A stretch of DNA of 7,136 bases, from positions 1 through 7,136 of the forward strand of contig CAIKBN010000111.1 of assembly GCA_903825675.1 (NCBI GenBank). The letters are read 5' to 3'. Position 1 is the first letter of the stretch. Every line of letters starts with the position of its first letter. Positions 1 to 5,177 of this stretch are shown piece after piece. Origin of the DNA: an uncultured archaeon (GTDB taxonomy: Archaea > Aenigmatarchaeota > Aenigmatarchaeia > GW2011-AR5). Position numbers and translations under genes: made by a program. The notes below the pieces were generated by a model, which saw nothing but the letters and a program-made list of their open reading frames with translations, was not told where the DNA came from and made no database searches.

Positions 1-744
1 TTCATCTGTGAATTTTATATCAAAAGGCTTTGAGAATTTCTGGCCTAAATCATGAGTAGTGCCTATCTGTAGCGTATTGCCGTCTGGCATTATTGTCTCA
101 TAGGCATAGCTGAACTCTGCACCTGGGAATTTGTCCCATGACGGCCTTTCAAACAAAAGAAATGGTATTCCTAATTCTGACAAAACCCTCTCGAATATCT
201 GCATGTCTTCCCTTACCTGCTTGGCAACATCCTCATGCGATTTTTGTGCTGTATGTGTCTCTATCCAGAAGAACTCGCGGCCTCGCATAAGCGGCTTGGT
301 CATCTTTGTTTCATAGCGGTATGTCTGCACTGTCTGGTAAAGCTTTAGCGGTAAATCCGAGTAGCTTCTTATCCAAAGCGAATACATTGGGTAGAAAGCA
401 GTTTCTGATGTCGGTCGTAGAAACAGCCTCTCGCTTAATTTGTTTTCTCCTGCATGAGTTACCCAGAAAACCTCGCTTTCAAAGCCCTTTACATGCTCCT
501 TCTCTTTCTTTAAACTGCTCTCTGGTATAACAACAGGAAAGTTTACAGGCTTGTGCCCTGTTTTTTCCAGTTCAGTTTCCAGCGCCTGCGCAACCTGCCT
601 TACAAGAAACATGCCCCATGGCATATAAATAGGAAAGCCTTTAACAGGATACCTTTTATCCACTATACTGCACTTGTCTATGACCTCAAGGTACCACTCG
701 CCAAAATCGCTTTTCTTTGTCCGTATGCCCAGTTCTTCTGACAT
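1..744 (-). CDS. proS: Prolyl-tRNA synthetase, N-terminal 248 residues (partial, runs off left edge)
   Basis: This class II aminoacyl-tRNA synthetase charges tRNA-Pro with proline in the cytoplasm. The frame is open to base 1, so the anticodon-binding and C-terminal domains lie outside. Visible landmarks are a motif-1-like region near residues 32-60 (RYPVKGFPIYMPWG), the RPTSE proline-site loop at 110-114, motif 2 at 154-165 (RGREFFWIETHTA) and a TTHDLGQ segment at 229-235. Together these match the archaeal/eukaryotic type of ProRS. Motif 2 is slightly unusual: the family normally reads FLWQEGHTA. The start ATG at 742-744 (MSEELGI) is preferred over the in-frame ATG at 757-759, because a TATA box at 774-783 puts initiation near 750, downstream of the earlier ATG. 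The gene is divergent from the rpl37ae operon. The family call is very secure and the start moderately so. Confidence 0.95.
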   Translation of the reverse strand, partial: MSEELGIRTKKSDFGEWYLEVIDKCSIVDKRYPVKGFPIYMPWGMFLVRQVAQALETELEKTGHKPVNFPVVIPESSLKKEKEHVKGFESEVFWVTHAGENKLSERLFLRPTSETAFYPMYSLWIRSYSDLPLKLYQTVQTYRYETKMTKPLMRGREFFWIETHTAQKSHEDVAKQVREDMQIFERVLSELGIPFLLFERPSWDKFPGAEFSYAYETIMPDGNTLQIGTTHDLGQKFSKPFDIKFTDE

Positions 745-773
745 GCTTATCCTTATCATAATTTGCAGCGATT

Positions 774-783
774 GCTTATAAAC
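774..783 (-). promoter_or_regulatory. TATA box for proS
   Basis: On the minus strand this reads GTTTATAAGC, a good archaeal TATA element. Its centre is about 34 bp before the ATG at 744, which predicts a transcript with little or no leader. No Shine-Dalgarno site is visible before that ATG, which fits. Confidence 0.55.
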
Positions 784-802
784 ATTCTGGAGCCTTTTTT
801 GC

Positions 803-825
803 TCGAGCTTTTTCTAAAAGCTCGA
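803..825. repeat. Perfect 10-bp inverted repeat between divergent promoters
   Basis: TCGAGCTTTT at 803-812 and AAAAGCTCGA at 816-825 are exact reverse complements separated by 3 bases (TCT). The element lies between the proS TATA box and the rpl37ae TATA box, upstream of both transcription starts. It is therefore more likely a dyad site for a DNA-binding protein than a transcribed hairpin. The symmetry is seen directly; a regulatory role is inference. Confidence 0.5.
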
Positions 826-830
826 TAAGG

Positions 831-838
831 TTAAATAA
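831..838 (+). promoter_or_regulatory. TATA box for the rpl37ae-sepF operon
   Basis: TTAAATAA, with the purine-rich AAGG just upstream as a possible BRE. Its centre is about 27 bp before the ATG at 862. Transcription would begin at or very near the start codon, giving a leaderless mRNA for the first gene. No Shine-Dalgarno site precedes the ATG. Confidence 0.5.
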
Positions 839-861
839 TTACCCAGACAGTATTTGCAGTT

Positions 862-1044
862 ATGGTAGTTGGTTTTGGCAAGAAGATCAGGATGGGTGTG
901 GAGGCAGCAGAGAAAAAAGCCAAGCAGAAGTACAAGTGCCCGTCTTGTTCAAGAATCGCAGTAAAGCGCTTATCACCAGGCATATGGCAATGCAGAAAAT
1001 GTAGGAAAAAATTCGCCTCAGGTGCCTTTGAATTCAAACAATAG
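862..1044 (+). CDS. rpl37ae: Large ribosomal subunit protein L37Ae
   Basis: A small zinc-ribbon protein of the archaeal/eukaryotic 50S/60S subunit. The 60-residue product has a basic N-terminal helix (about 7-24) and a four-cysteine zinc site at C26, C29, C44 and C47 (CPSC...CRKC). It ends with the family's characteristic FASGAF segment. Family members are often 70-90 residues, so this one is short. The missing part is the usual N-terminal extension, and an in-frame stop at 832-834 with no alternative start shows that the extension is truly absent. The gene opens a plus-strand run followed by rpoP, a common archaeal pairing. It is probably leaderless, because its TATA box lies only about 27 bp before the ATG. 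Confidence 0.93.
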   Translation: MVVGFGKKIRMGVEAAEKKAKQKYKCPSCSRIAVKRLSPGIWQCRKCRKKFASGAFEFKQ

Positions 1045-1067
1045 GAATAAAAAACTAATTATTAATG

Positions 1068-1072
1068 AGTGA
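1068..1072 (+). promoter_or_regulatory. Shine-Dalgarno site of rpoP
   Basis: AGTGA (within GAGTGAT) lies five bases before the rpoP ATG and matches the GGTGA-type sites used by the downstream genes of this operon. It supports the small rpoP gene being translated. Confidence 0.5.
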
Positions 1073-1077
1073 TATAT

Positions 1078-1203
1078 ATGTATAAATGCCTGAAATGCAG
1101 GAAAGAGTTCGAAATGGAGGACAGGGTACGCTGCCCGTTCTGCGGCTTCAGAATAATAGCCAAGGTCAGACCGATTTTTAGAAAAAGGGTCTTGGCAAGG
1201 TGA
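1078..1203 (+). CDS. rpoP: DNA-directed RNA polymerase subunit P (Rpo12)
   Basis: The smallest subunit of archaeal RNA polymerase, equivalent to eukaryotic Rpb12; it binds one zinc ion and helps assemble the Rpo3-Rpo10-Rpo11 platform. The product is only 41 residues (MYKCLKCRKE to VLAR). It has zinc ligands C4, C7, C19 and C22 arranged as CxxC-11-CxxC, followed by a basic tail with an RPIFRKR core, close to the family norm of about 45-50 residues. It begins 33 bases after the rpl37ae stop with its own Shine-Dalgarno site and ends 4 bases before pfdB. The last bases of rpoP double as the pfdB ribosome-binding site, so the two are translationally linked. The rpl37ae-rpoP-prefoldin order is familiar from archaeal genomes. 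Confidence 0.93.
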   Translation: MYKCLKCRKEFEMEDRVRCPFCGFRIIAKVRPIFRKRVLAR

Positions 1204-1204
1204 T
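1198..1204 (+). promoter_or_regulatory. Shine-Dalgarno site of pfdB inside the rpoP stop region
   Basis: AGGTGAT is a near-perfect match to the archaeal anti-SD. The core AGGTGA ends 4 bases before the ATG at 1208 and contains the rpoP TGA stop codon. Ribosomes finishing rpoP are thus placed directly on the pfdB start. Confidence 0.65.
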
Positions 1205-1207
1205 TCT

Positions 1208-1549
1208 ATGCAGGACCAGCTTGAAAACATGTTAAATCAATTGCAGTTGCATAACCAGCAGTTGCAGACCATACTTCTGCAAAAACAGACTCTTATGCTT
1301 CAGGGCAAGGAAATAGAAAAAGCGCTGGAAGAAATAGAAAAGGTTAGCGACGATATATACAAGAGCATTGGCCCGATTCTTGTCAAAACAGGCAAAACAG
1401 AAATAAAGAAAGAGTTAGAAGAAAGCAAGGAAGAAGCAGAGCTAAAGATCAAGACGCTTGAAACCCAGGAAAAACGCCTAAAGGCAAAGATAAGAGAAAG
1501 CCAGGAAAAGTTCCAGAGCTTGATACCCAAATCAGCTGAGGGTGGCTAG
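1208..1549 (+). CDS. pfdB: Prefoldin subunit beta
   Basis: The beta subunit of prefoldin, the hexameric (2 alpha, 4 beta) cytosolic chaperone that holds unfolded proteins in its coiled-coil tentacles and passes them to the thermosome. The 113-residue product fits the family length. An N-terminal coiled-coil helix (about 2-46, rich in Q, L and E heptads) is followed by a beta-hairpin core at about 47-67 with the typical IGPILVKTGK segment, then a second coiled-coil helix (about 68-106). The start is fixed by the strong Shine-Dalgarno site overlapping rpoP's stop. Conserved archaeal neighbours often found between rpoP and pfdB (Brix-domain protein, KEOPS Pcc1) are absent here. Confidence 0.92.
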   Translation: MQDQLENMLNQLQLHNQQLQTILLQKQTLMLQGKEIEKALEEIEKVSDDIYKSIGPILVKTGKTEIKKELEESKEEAELKIKTLETQEKRLKAKIRESQEKFQSLIPKSAEGG

Positions 1550-1582
1550 GTTGCTAAAATTAAATGCTAAATTTATTAATGT

Positions 1583-1588
1583 AGGTGA
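1583..1588 (+). promoter_or_regulatory. Shine-Dalgarno site that sets the UPF0147 start
   Basis: AGGTGA lies exactly 4 bases before the ATG at 1593, the same spacing as in pfdB and sepF. It argues for this start over the in-frame ATG at 1542, which lies inside the pfdB coding region without such a site. Confidence 0.65.
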
Positions 1589-1592
1589 AATT

Positions 1593-1841
1593 ATGGATAC
1601 TGAAACAGTCACTAGATTACTTGATGAGATTAATAATGACAGAAGTGTGCCAAGAAATATAAGAACCTCAGTTCAAGAAGCCAGGGAAAGCCTTAATAAC
1701 GCCAAACAGGATATGGCTGTAAGGATAAATAATGCTATTTCTATACTAGATGAGATAAGCAACGACCCAAACATACCTATATACACCAGAACCCAGATAT
1801 GGAATATAGTCTCCATGCTCGAGGTAATTAACAGAGGTTAA
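1593..1841 (+). CDS. UPF0147 family protein
   Basis: A small, predicted all-helical archaeal protein of unknown function, 82 residues from the preferred start. It carries the family signature ISILDEISNDPNIPIYTRT at about 49-67 and the closing W-N-I-V-S-x-L-E segment. The family typically runs about 80-95 residues, which fits the 1593 start. Starting at 1542 would add 17 residues (ARLLKLNAKF...) that look like read-through non-coding sequence. Two halves of the protein resemble each other: residues 9-25 (LLDEINNDRSVPRNIRT) and 51-67 (ILDEISNDPNIPIYTRT), offset by 42, which implies an ancient internal duplication. It lies between pfdB and sepF in one operon. Family call secure; role unknown. 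Confidence 0.88.
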   Translation: MDTETVTRLLDEINNDRSVPRNIRTSVQEARESLNNAKQDMAVRINNAISILDEISNDPNIPIYTRTQIWNIVSMLEVINRG

Positions 1842-1843
1842 GA

Positions 1844-1852
1844 ATTTAAGTA
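1844..1852 (+). promoter_or_regulatory. Possible internal TATA box before sepF
   Basis: ATTTAAGTA begins 2 bases after the UPF0147 stop and is centred about 33 bp before the sepF ATG, a workable promoter distance. It could give sepF expression independent of the ribosomal-protein promoter. However, AT-rich gaps often contain such matches, so support is weak. Confidence 0.25.
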
Positions 1853-1871
1853 TTCAATGGATAATATACAC

Positions 1872-1876
1872 GGTGA
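1872..1876 (+). promoter_or_regulatory. Shine-Dalgarno site that sets the sepF start
   Basis: GGTGA lies 4 bases before the ATG at 1881. The surrounding bases (GGTGAAATAATG) are almost the same as those before the UPF0147 gene (GGTGAAATTATG). It favours this start over the in-frame ATG at 1857. Confidence 0.6.
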
Positions 1877-1880
1877 AATA

Positions 1881-2219
1881 ATGGCATTAAACATTTTTGG
1901 CAAGTCTAAACCAGACAACTACATTGAGTTGGAGCTAGAGAAAGAGGATGGCTCCAAAACTGCGAAGACTATATCTGTAGAGGTTGAAAAAATACAGGAT
2001 TATGCTGATTCTGACAGGATACAAAAAAAGGTCAGAGACGGTAGCATACTGCTTGTCAAGATAAGAGACCTTAAACAAAAGGATATGAACGAACTGAAAA
2101 GAGCGATTGCAAGAATCAAAAAAACATGTATGGCAATCAATGGTGATATTGCAGGAATAGGCGACGACTGGATGATTGTAACCCCAGCCATAGCAAAGGT
2201 CTACAGAGAGAGCGAATAG
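1881..2219 (+). CDS. sepF: Cell division protein SepF (archaeal type, DUF552)
   Basis: SepF is the membrane anchor of the FtsZ ring in FtsZ-using archaea. The 112-residue product starts with a short hydrophobic/amphipathic segment (MALNIFGKS), the position of the membrane-targeting helix. An acidic linker follows (about 13-27, YIELELEKEDGS), then the globular SepF domain (about 30-109). The signature is GDIAGIGDDWMIVTPAIAKVY at about 88-108, preceded by an alpha/beta segment with DGSILLVKI and ELKRAI. It is the last gene of the run. The upstream ATG at 1857 would put 8 extra residues before the membrane helix and lacks a Shine-Dalgarno site. Its last 19 bases overlap the 3' end of the convergent cca gene. 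Location in a ribosome/polymerase/chaperone operon is noteworthy. Confidence 0.9.
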   Translation: MALNIFGKSKPDNYIELELEKEDGSKTAKTISVEVEKIQDYADSDRIQKKVRDGSILLVKIRDLKQKDMNELKRAIARIKKTCMAINGDIAGIGDDWMIVTPAIAKVYRESE

Positions 2220-3574
2220 AAATATCGCTTTCTCAGAAAAGCTGAGAACTTTTTATTTTTCTTTACCAAATCAAAGAACTTCTCCTCTATAAGCTCGGAT
2301 TTAGTCATCTCCTTAGCAATATTGCCTGGGATGCCGTTTTTTATCATCTCGCCAGGCTTCATCTTTATCAGGCTATTAAGCAGCTGGGACGCTGTAATAA
2401 ATTCTCTATCTCTTTCTGCAGCCCACTTTATCCCTTCAATAAAAGTCTTCTTGTATTTACTCAAAAACTCTTTGCTGTGCTTGTGCGAAAATATAGGTGG
2501 CCCAACCATCTTTTTTACATTCGGTAATGACCAAACCTCTAATTCAAAAACAAGTATTGCATCCTTGCCAGCATCGTCAGCGTACTCAAAGCTCCTTATG
2601 ACAATAAACTCATTATGCCTTAGCAGGGTTTCTATTCTTTTTATTGCCCTTCTAAGCTGCGGATAAAGAACATCATCTATAATATCTGGCTTATTGAATT
2701 TTATAGCAATAAACCTTGTTCCTCTCTTCTTCAAAACAATATTCTCTTTGGAATTTAGCTGTTTCATCTCTGGCGGAAAGAAATAATCCATGTCTGGCTT
2801 GGCTAAAAAAGCCTTTGCAGCCTCTACAAACCTCACAAAATTCTCGCTGCTGAGATTAGCAGCAACATTCCTCTTTGAATCAACAGGATCTATCATTAGC
2901 AATGGCTGGTCAGAGAATACGTCTTTTATATTAACATCACCTGAATGATGCTCAACATCTATAAGATGTGGTGCCTTCCACTTAGCTGCATCGATTAGTA
3001 CGTTCTCAAAAGACCTGCTGTTCAATATTAGCAACTCACAAATATATCCTGAAAAACCAAGATTCTTTGTGTCGCTTCCGTAAACGCCTACTCCTTTGCA
3101 TAACTGCTTTAGTAGTCGTACTTCATCCATTAACTCAGGTTTAAGCTTAGCCAATATATACTCCAGATGCAATGGCGAGCGGTCAACCGCTGATTTTATA
3201 CCCTCACCTTTCTCAATCTTATAGCAAGGCACTATATCTATATTAAATCCGCCGATAATTGCCTGAACATAAGGATGCTCTGCATATTTTATAATATGTC
3301 TGCCCTTCATTGCCTTGGCAATTTTTTTGCCGTAAAGCAGGCCATTCTTCTCCAATTCCTCGCGGCTAGCTGATTTAGGAAAAAGAATGAACATGTCAAT
3401 ATCATGATCTCCACTAAGCCACGTGGATTTTCCAATAGACCCGCAGAATGCTATCTCTTTCCTGCTGACCTTCTTGGCAACAACCTCTAACCTAGCAGCA
3501 AATGCGCCAACTCTCTTCTCTTCTGCAATGCCTGGCTTTATTCTCTTCAGCACAGCTGCCATTAGTTTATCCAT
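2201..3574 (-). CDS. cca: Archaeal CCA-adding enzyme (tRNA nucleotidyltransferase, class I)
   Basis: Adds or repairs the CCA 3' end of tRNAs using CTP and ATP without a nucleic acid template. The 457-residue product fits the archaeal class I length. The nucleotidyltransferase core has the GS...T motif at 45-51 (GSIGKST), catalytic carboxylates D58 and D60 (GDHDIDMF), and a third, D113 (NIDIVP). These are followed by the SAVDRSPLH segment at about 128-136, the LLKQLCKGVGVYG segment at about 154-166 and GFSGYICELL at 173-182, all hallmarks of the archaeal enzyme. The remaining C-terminal half holds the tRNA-binding body and tail domains. The start at 3574 (MDKLMAAV) is chosen because a TATA box lies 26 bp upstream, predicting a leaderless mRNA. 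The frame stays open to 3631, but that ATG is upstream of the promoter. Its 3' end overlaps sepF. Confidence 0.94.
   Translation of the reverse strand: MDKLMAAVLKRIKPGIAEEKRVGAFAARLEVVAKKVSRKEIAFCGSIGKSTWLSGDHDIDMFILFPKSASREELEKNGLLYGKKIAKAMKGRHIIKYAEHPYVQAIIGGFNIDIVPCYKIEKGEGIKSAVDRSPLHLEYILAKLKPELMDEVRLLKQLCKGVGVYGSDTKNLGFSGYICELLILNSRSFENVLIDAAKWKAPHLIDVEHHSGDVNIKDVFSDQPLLMIDPVDSKRNVAANLSSENFVRFVEAAKAFLAKPDMDYFFPPEMKQLNSKENIVLKKRGTRFIAIKFNKPDIIDDVLYPQLRRAIKRIETLLRHNEFIVIRSFEYADDAGKDAILVFELEVWSLPNVKKMVGPPIFSHKHSKEFLSKYKKTFIEGIKWAAERDREFITASQLLNSLIKMKPGEMIKNGIPGNIAKEMTKSELIEEKFFDLVKKNKKFSAFLRKRYFYSLSL
2230..2260 (+). terminator. Hairpin plus T-tract terminator after sepF
   Basis: TTCTCAG (2230-2236) pairs perfectly with CTGAGAA (2242-2248) across a 5-base loop. 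It is followed by C and a T-rich run, TTTTATTTTT, at 2251-2260. It starts 11 bases past the sepF stop, exactly where the operon's transcript should end. The whole element sits inside the 3' coding end of the convergent cca gene. The stem is only 7 bp, but archaeal termination relies mainly on the T-tract. Confidence 0.5.
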
Positions 3575-3595
3575 GTTAATTAATTCATTCGTTGC

Positions 3596-3604
3596 TTTAT
3601 AAAA
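3596..3604 (-). promoter_or_regulatory. TATA box for cca
   Basis: Reads TTTTATAAA on the minus strand. Its centre is about 26 bp before the cca ATG at 3574, so transcription is expected to begin at the start codon itself. It stands back to back with the helicase TATA box at 3611-3619, only about 7 bp away. Confidence 0.6.
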
Positions 3605-3610
3605 ATATTT

Positions 3611-3619
3611 GAATTTAAA
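3611..3619 (+). promoter_or_regulatory. TATA box for the Hef-like helicase gene
   Basis: GAATTTAAA with TTTAAAT at its core, centred about 29 bp before the ATG at 3645. As for cca, this predicts a leaderless transcript and there is no Shine-Dalgarno site. Any BRE for this box must lie in 3604-3611, the same few bases a BRE for the divergent cca promoter would occupy. Confidence 0.5.
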
Positions 3620-3644
3620 TCCATTGCCCAATTCTATTAGTTAT

Positions 3645-5177
3645 ATGAACTTCGTCGAGCACCCGTGGATAAATCCCAATACCATTGAAAAAAGGTCTTA
3701 CCAGGATGCCATAGCCAGCATTGCTGCCACAGGTAACACGCTCTGCGTTCTGCCCACAGGCATGGGCAAAACAAGCATAGCTGCGCTTGTTGCAGCTGAC
3801 CGGCTGCTGAAATACAAGGACGCAAAAATACTTTTCATGGCGCCGACTAAACCCCTGGTCGAACAACATAGAAAATCCTTCGAGAAATTCTTTAAAATCA
3901 GCCTGGAATTAAAGACTATTACTGGTCATAACAAACCAGAAGAGCGAGCAACTTTATACCAGGAAAGTAATATCATCTTTGCAACCCCGCAAACCATAGA
4001 AAACGACCTTGAAAACAATATAATAAACCTAAAGGATTTCTCGCTTTTAGTTGTAGACGAAGCCCACAGGTCAGTAGGCAATTACGCCTACCCTTATGTC
4101 GCAAAAAAATACATGTGGCAGTCATCTAATCCCTTAATCCTTGCGCTTACTGCCTCGCCTGGCTCTTTCAAAGAAAAGATAAACGAAGTCAAGCAGAAGC
4201 TCTACATAAAAAACGTTGAAATACGTACGAGAGATGATCCTGATGTAATGCCTTACATTCAGCACCTGGATCATGCATGGATTGAGGTCGAGCTTACAGA
4301 TGAAATGAAGGAAATAAAAGTAGGTCTTGAGGTAATAAAAAACGACCGAATCAGCAAACTAATGAAATGGGGAGTTGTACGTTATCCAGCTATAAACAAA
4401 TCGCAGATACTCGCCTTGCAAGCTGAGCTTGCTAGAAGGAGAAAGGGCTTCAGTTATATGGCAATGTCTGTCCTTGCTGAAGTCCTTAAGGTAGACCATG
4501 CGCTTGAATTGCTGGAGACACAGAGCCTGCATTCAGTTAAAAATTATTTCGACAGGCTGGTTGAACAAAAAACAAAGGCAGTAAGCAGGCTTATGGCTGA
4601 CGAGAATTTCATAAAAGCAAGGGAGCTCACAGACCAGCTTGTAAAATCAGGTAAGGAGCATCCTAAAATAGAAAAACTTGTCGAAGTTGTCAGAGATGAG
4701 CTAGAAGCAAATAAATATGCCAATATAATAGTCTTCGCCCAGTTCCGCGATACCATAACAAGGATAGAAGAAGCATTAAGACAAATACCGCTTGCTGCTC
4801 CGATAGAGTTTATAGGCCAGACAAAGAAAGCTGGCAAAGGCCTTAGCCAAAAAGAGCAAGTTCAGATTCTTAACGAATTCAAGATGGGCTTCTATAATAT
4901 TCTTTTAGCAACACAGATAGGAGAAGAAGGTCTGGACATAGAAGAAACCTCAGTAGTGATATTCTATGAGCCAATACCATCCGCAGTGCGGAAGATTCAG
5001 CGTACAGGAAGAACAGCAAGAACCCAGCCAGGCAAGGTAATAACCCTTATCACCAAAGGCACTCGAGACGAGGGCTATCACTGGTCAGGCATCCACAAGG
5101 AAAGAAAGATGAAAAAAATCCTTATTGATATGCAAAAAGGCCAGAAGGACGTAACCGATTTTTATAAGAATTCGTGA
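3645..5177 (+). CDS. hef: Hef-like SF2 helicase (FANCM/ERCC4-type), helicase domain only
   Basis: ATP-dependent helicase/translocase related to archaeal Hef and eukaryotic FANCM, expected to act on stalled forks and branched DNA. The 510-residue product has a Q-motif-like RSYQ (17-20), Walker A PTGMGKT (37-43), motif Ia APTKPLVEQH (66-75), DEAH box (138-141) and the Hef-typical HRSVGNYAY that follows it. Next come motif III LTAS (168-171), a helical insertion (about 210-340) like the Hef thumb domain, IIVFAQFRDT (361-370), ATQIGEEGLDIE (422-433) and motif VI QRTGRTAR (452-459). It ends soon after motif VI, so the XPF nuclease and HhH domains of full-length euryarchaeal Hef are missing. The start at 3645 (MNFVEHPWI) matches known Hef N-termini and a TATA box 29 bp upstream. 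A TTG at 3609 is in frame but falls next to that TATA box. The 3' end overlaps the convergent DUF192 gene by 16 bp. Confidence 0.92.
   Translation: MNFVEHPWINPNTIEKRSYQDAIASIAATGNTLCVLPTGMGKTSIAALVAADRLLKYKDAKILFMAPTKPLVEQHRKSFEKFFKISLELKTITGHNKPEERATLYQESNIIFATPQTIENDLENNIINLKDFSLLVVDEAHRSVGNYAYPYVAKKYMWQSSNPLILALTASPGSFKEKINEVKQKLYIKNVEIRTRDDPDVMPYIQHLDHAWIEVELTDEMKEIKVGLEVIKNDRISKLMKWGVVRYPAINKSQILALQAELARRRKGFSYMAMSVLAEVLKVDHALELLETQSLHSVKNYFDRLVEQKTKAVSRLMADENFIKARELTDQLVKSGKEHPKIEKLVEVVRDELEANKYANIIVFAQFRDTITRIEEALRQIPLAAPIEFIGQTKKAGKGLSQKEQVQILNEFKMGFYNILLATQIGEEGLDIEETSVVIFYEPIPSAVRKIQRTGRTARTQPGKVITLITKGTRDEGYHWSGIHKERKMKKILIDMQKGQKDVTDFYKNS
5112..5138 (-). terminator. Possible T-tract terminator for the minus-strand DUF192 unit
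   Basis: Read on the minus strand, a run of five T (5138-5134) and then seven T (5118-5112) lie about 25 and 45 bases past the DUF192 stop, inside the 3' coding end of the helicase gene. Short T-tracts are the main archaeal termination signal. No hairpin accompanies them, so this is tentative. Confidence 0.3.

Noticed and set aside
131..741. Three short plus-strand open frames (131-316, 306-530, 553-741)
   Set aside because: All are antisense shadows of proS, which has an uninterrupted frame with recognisable ProRS motifs.
1554..1578. AT-rich stretch before UPF0147 as a separate promoter
   Set aside because: The possible TATA-like matches would place transcription start inside or after the Shine-Dalgarno site, so they do not fit the start at 1593.
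1542..1592. Upstream ATG for UPF0147 overlapping pfdB
   Set aside because: It has no Shine-Dalgarno site, and the 17 added residues do not resemble the family. A strong AGGTGA precedes the ATG at 1593.
2322..2666. 114-residue plus-strand open frame
   Set aside because: It is antisense to the cca C-terminal domain and has neither a ribosome-binding site nor recognisable motifs.
3575..3631. An N-terminal extension of cca starting at the ATG at 3631 (19 extra residues)
   Set aside because: The extension is translated from AT-rich promoter DNA containing the cca TATA box, and the conserved protein starts well after 3574. The ATG at 3574 is 26 bp from that box.
3609..3644. TTG start for the helicase at 3609 (12 extra residues)
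   Set aside because: This codon overlaps the helicase's own TATA box. The ATG at 3645 begins with the Hef-like MNFVEHP sequence and sits 29 bp downstream of the box.
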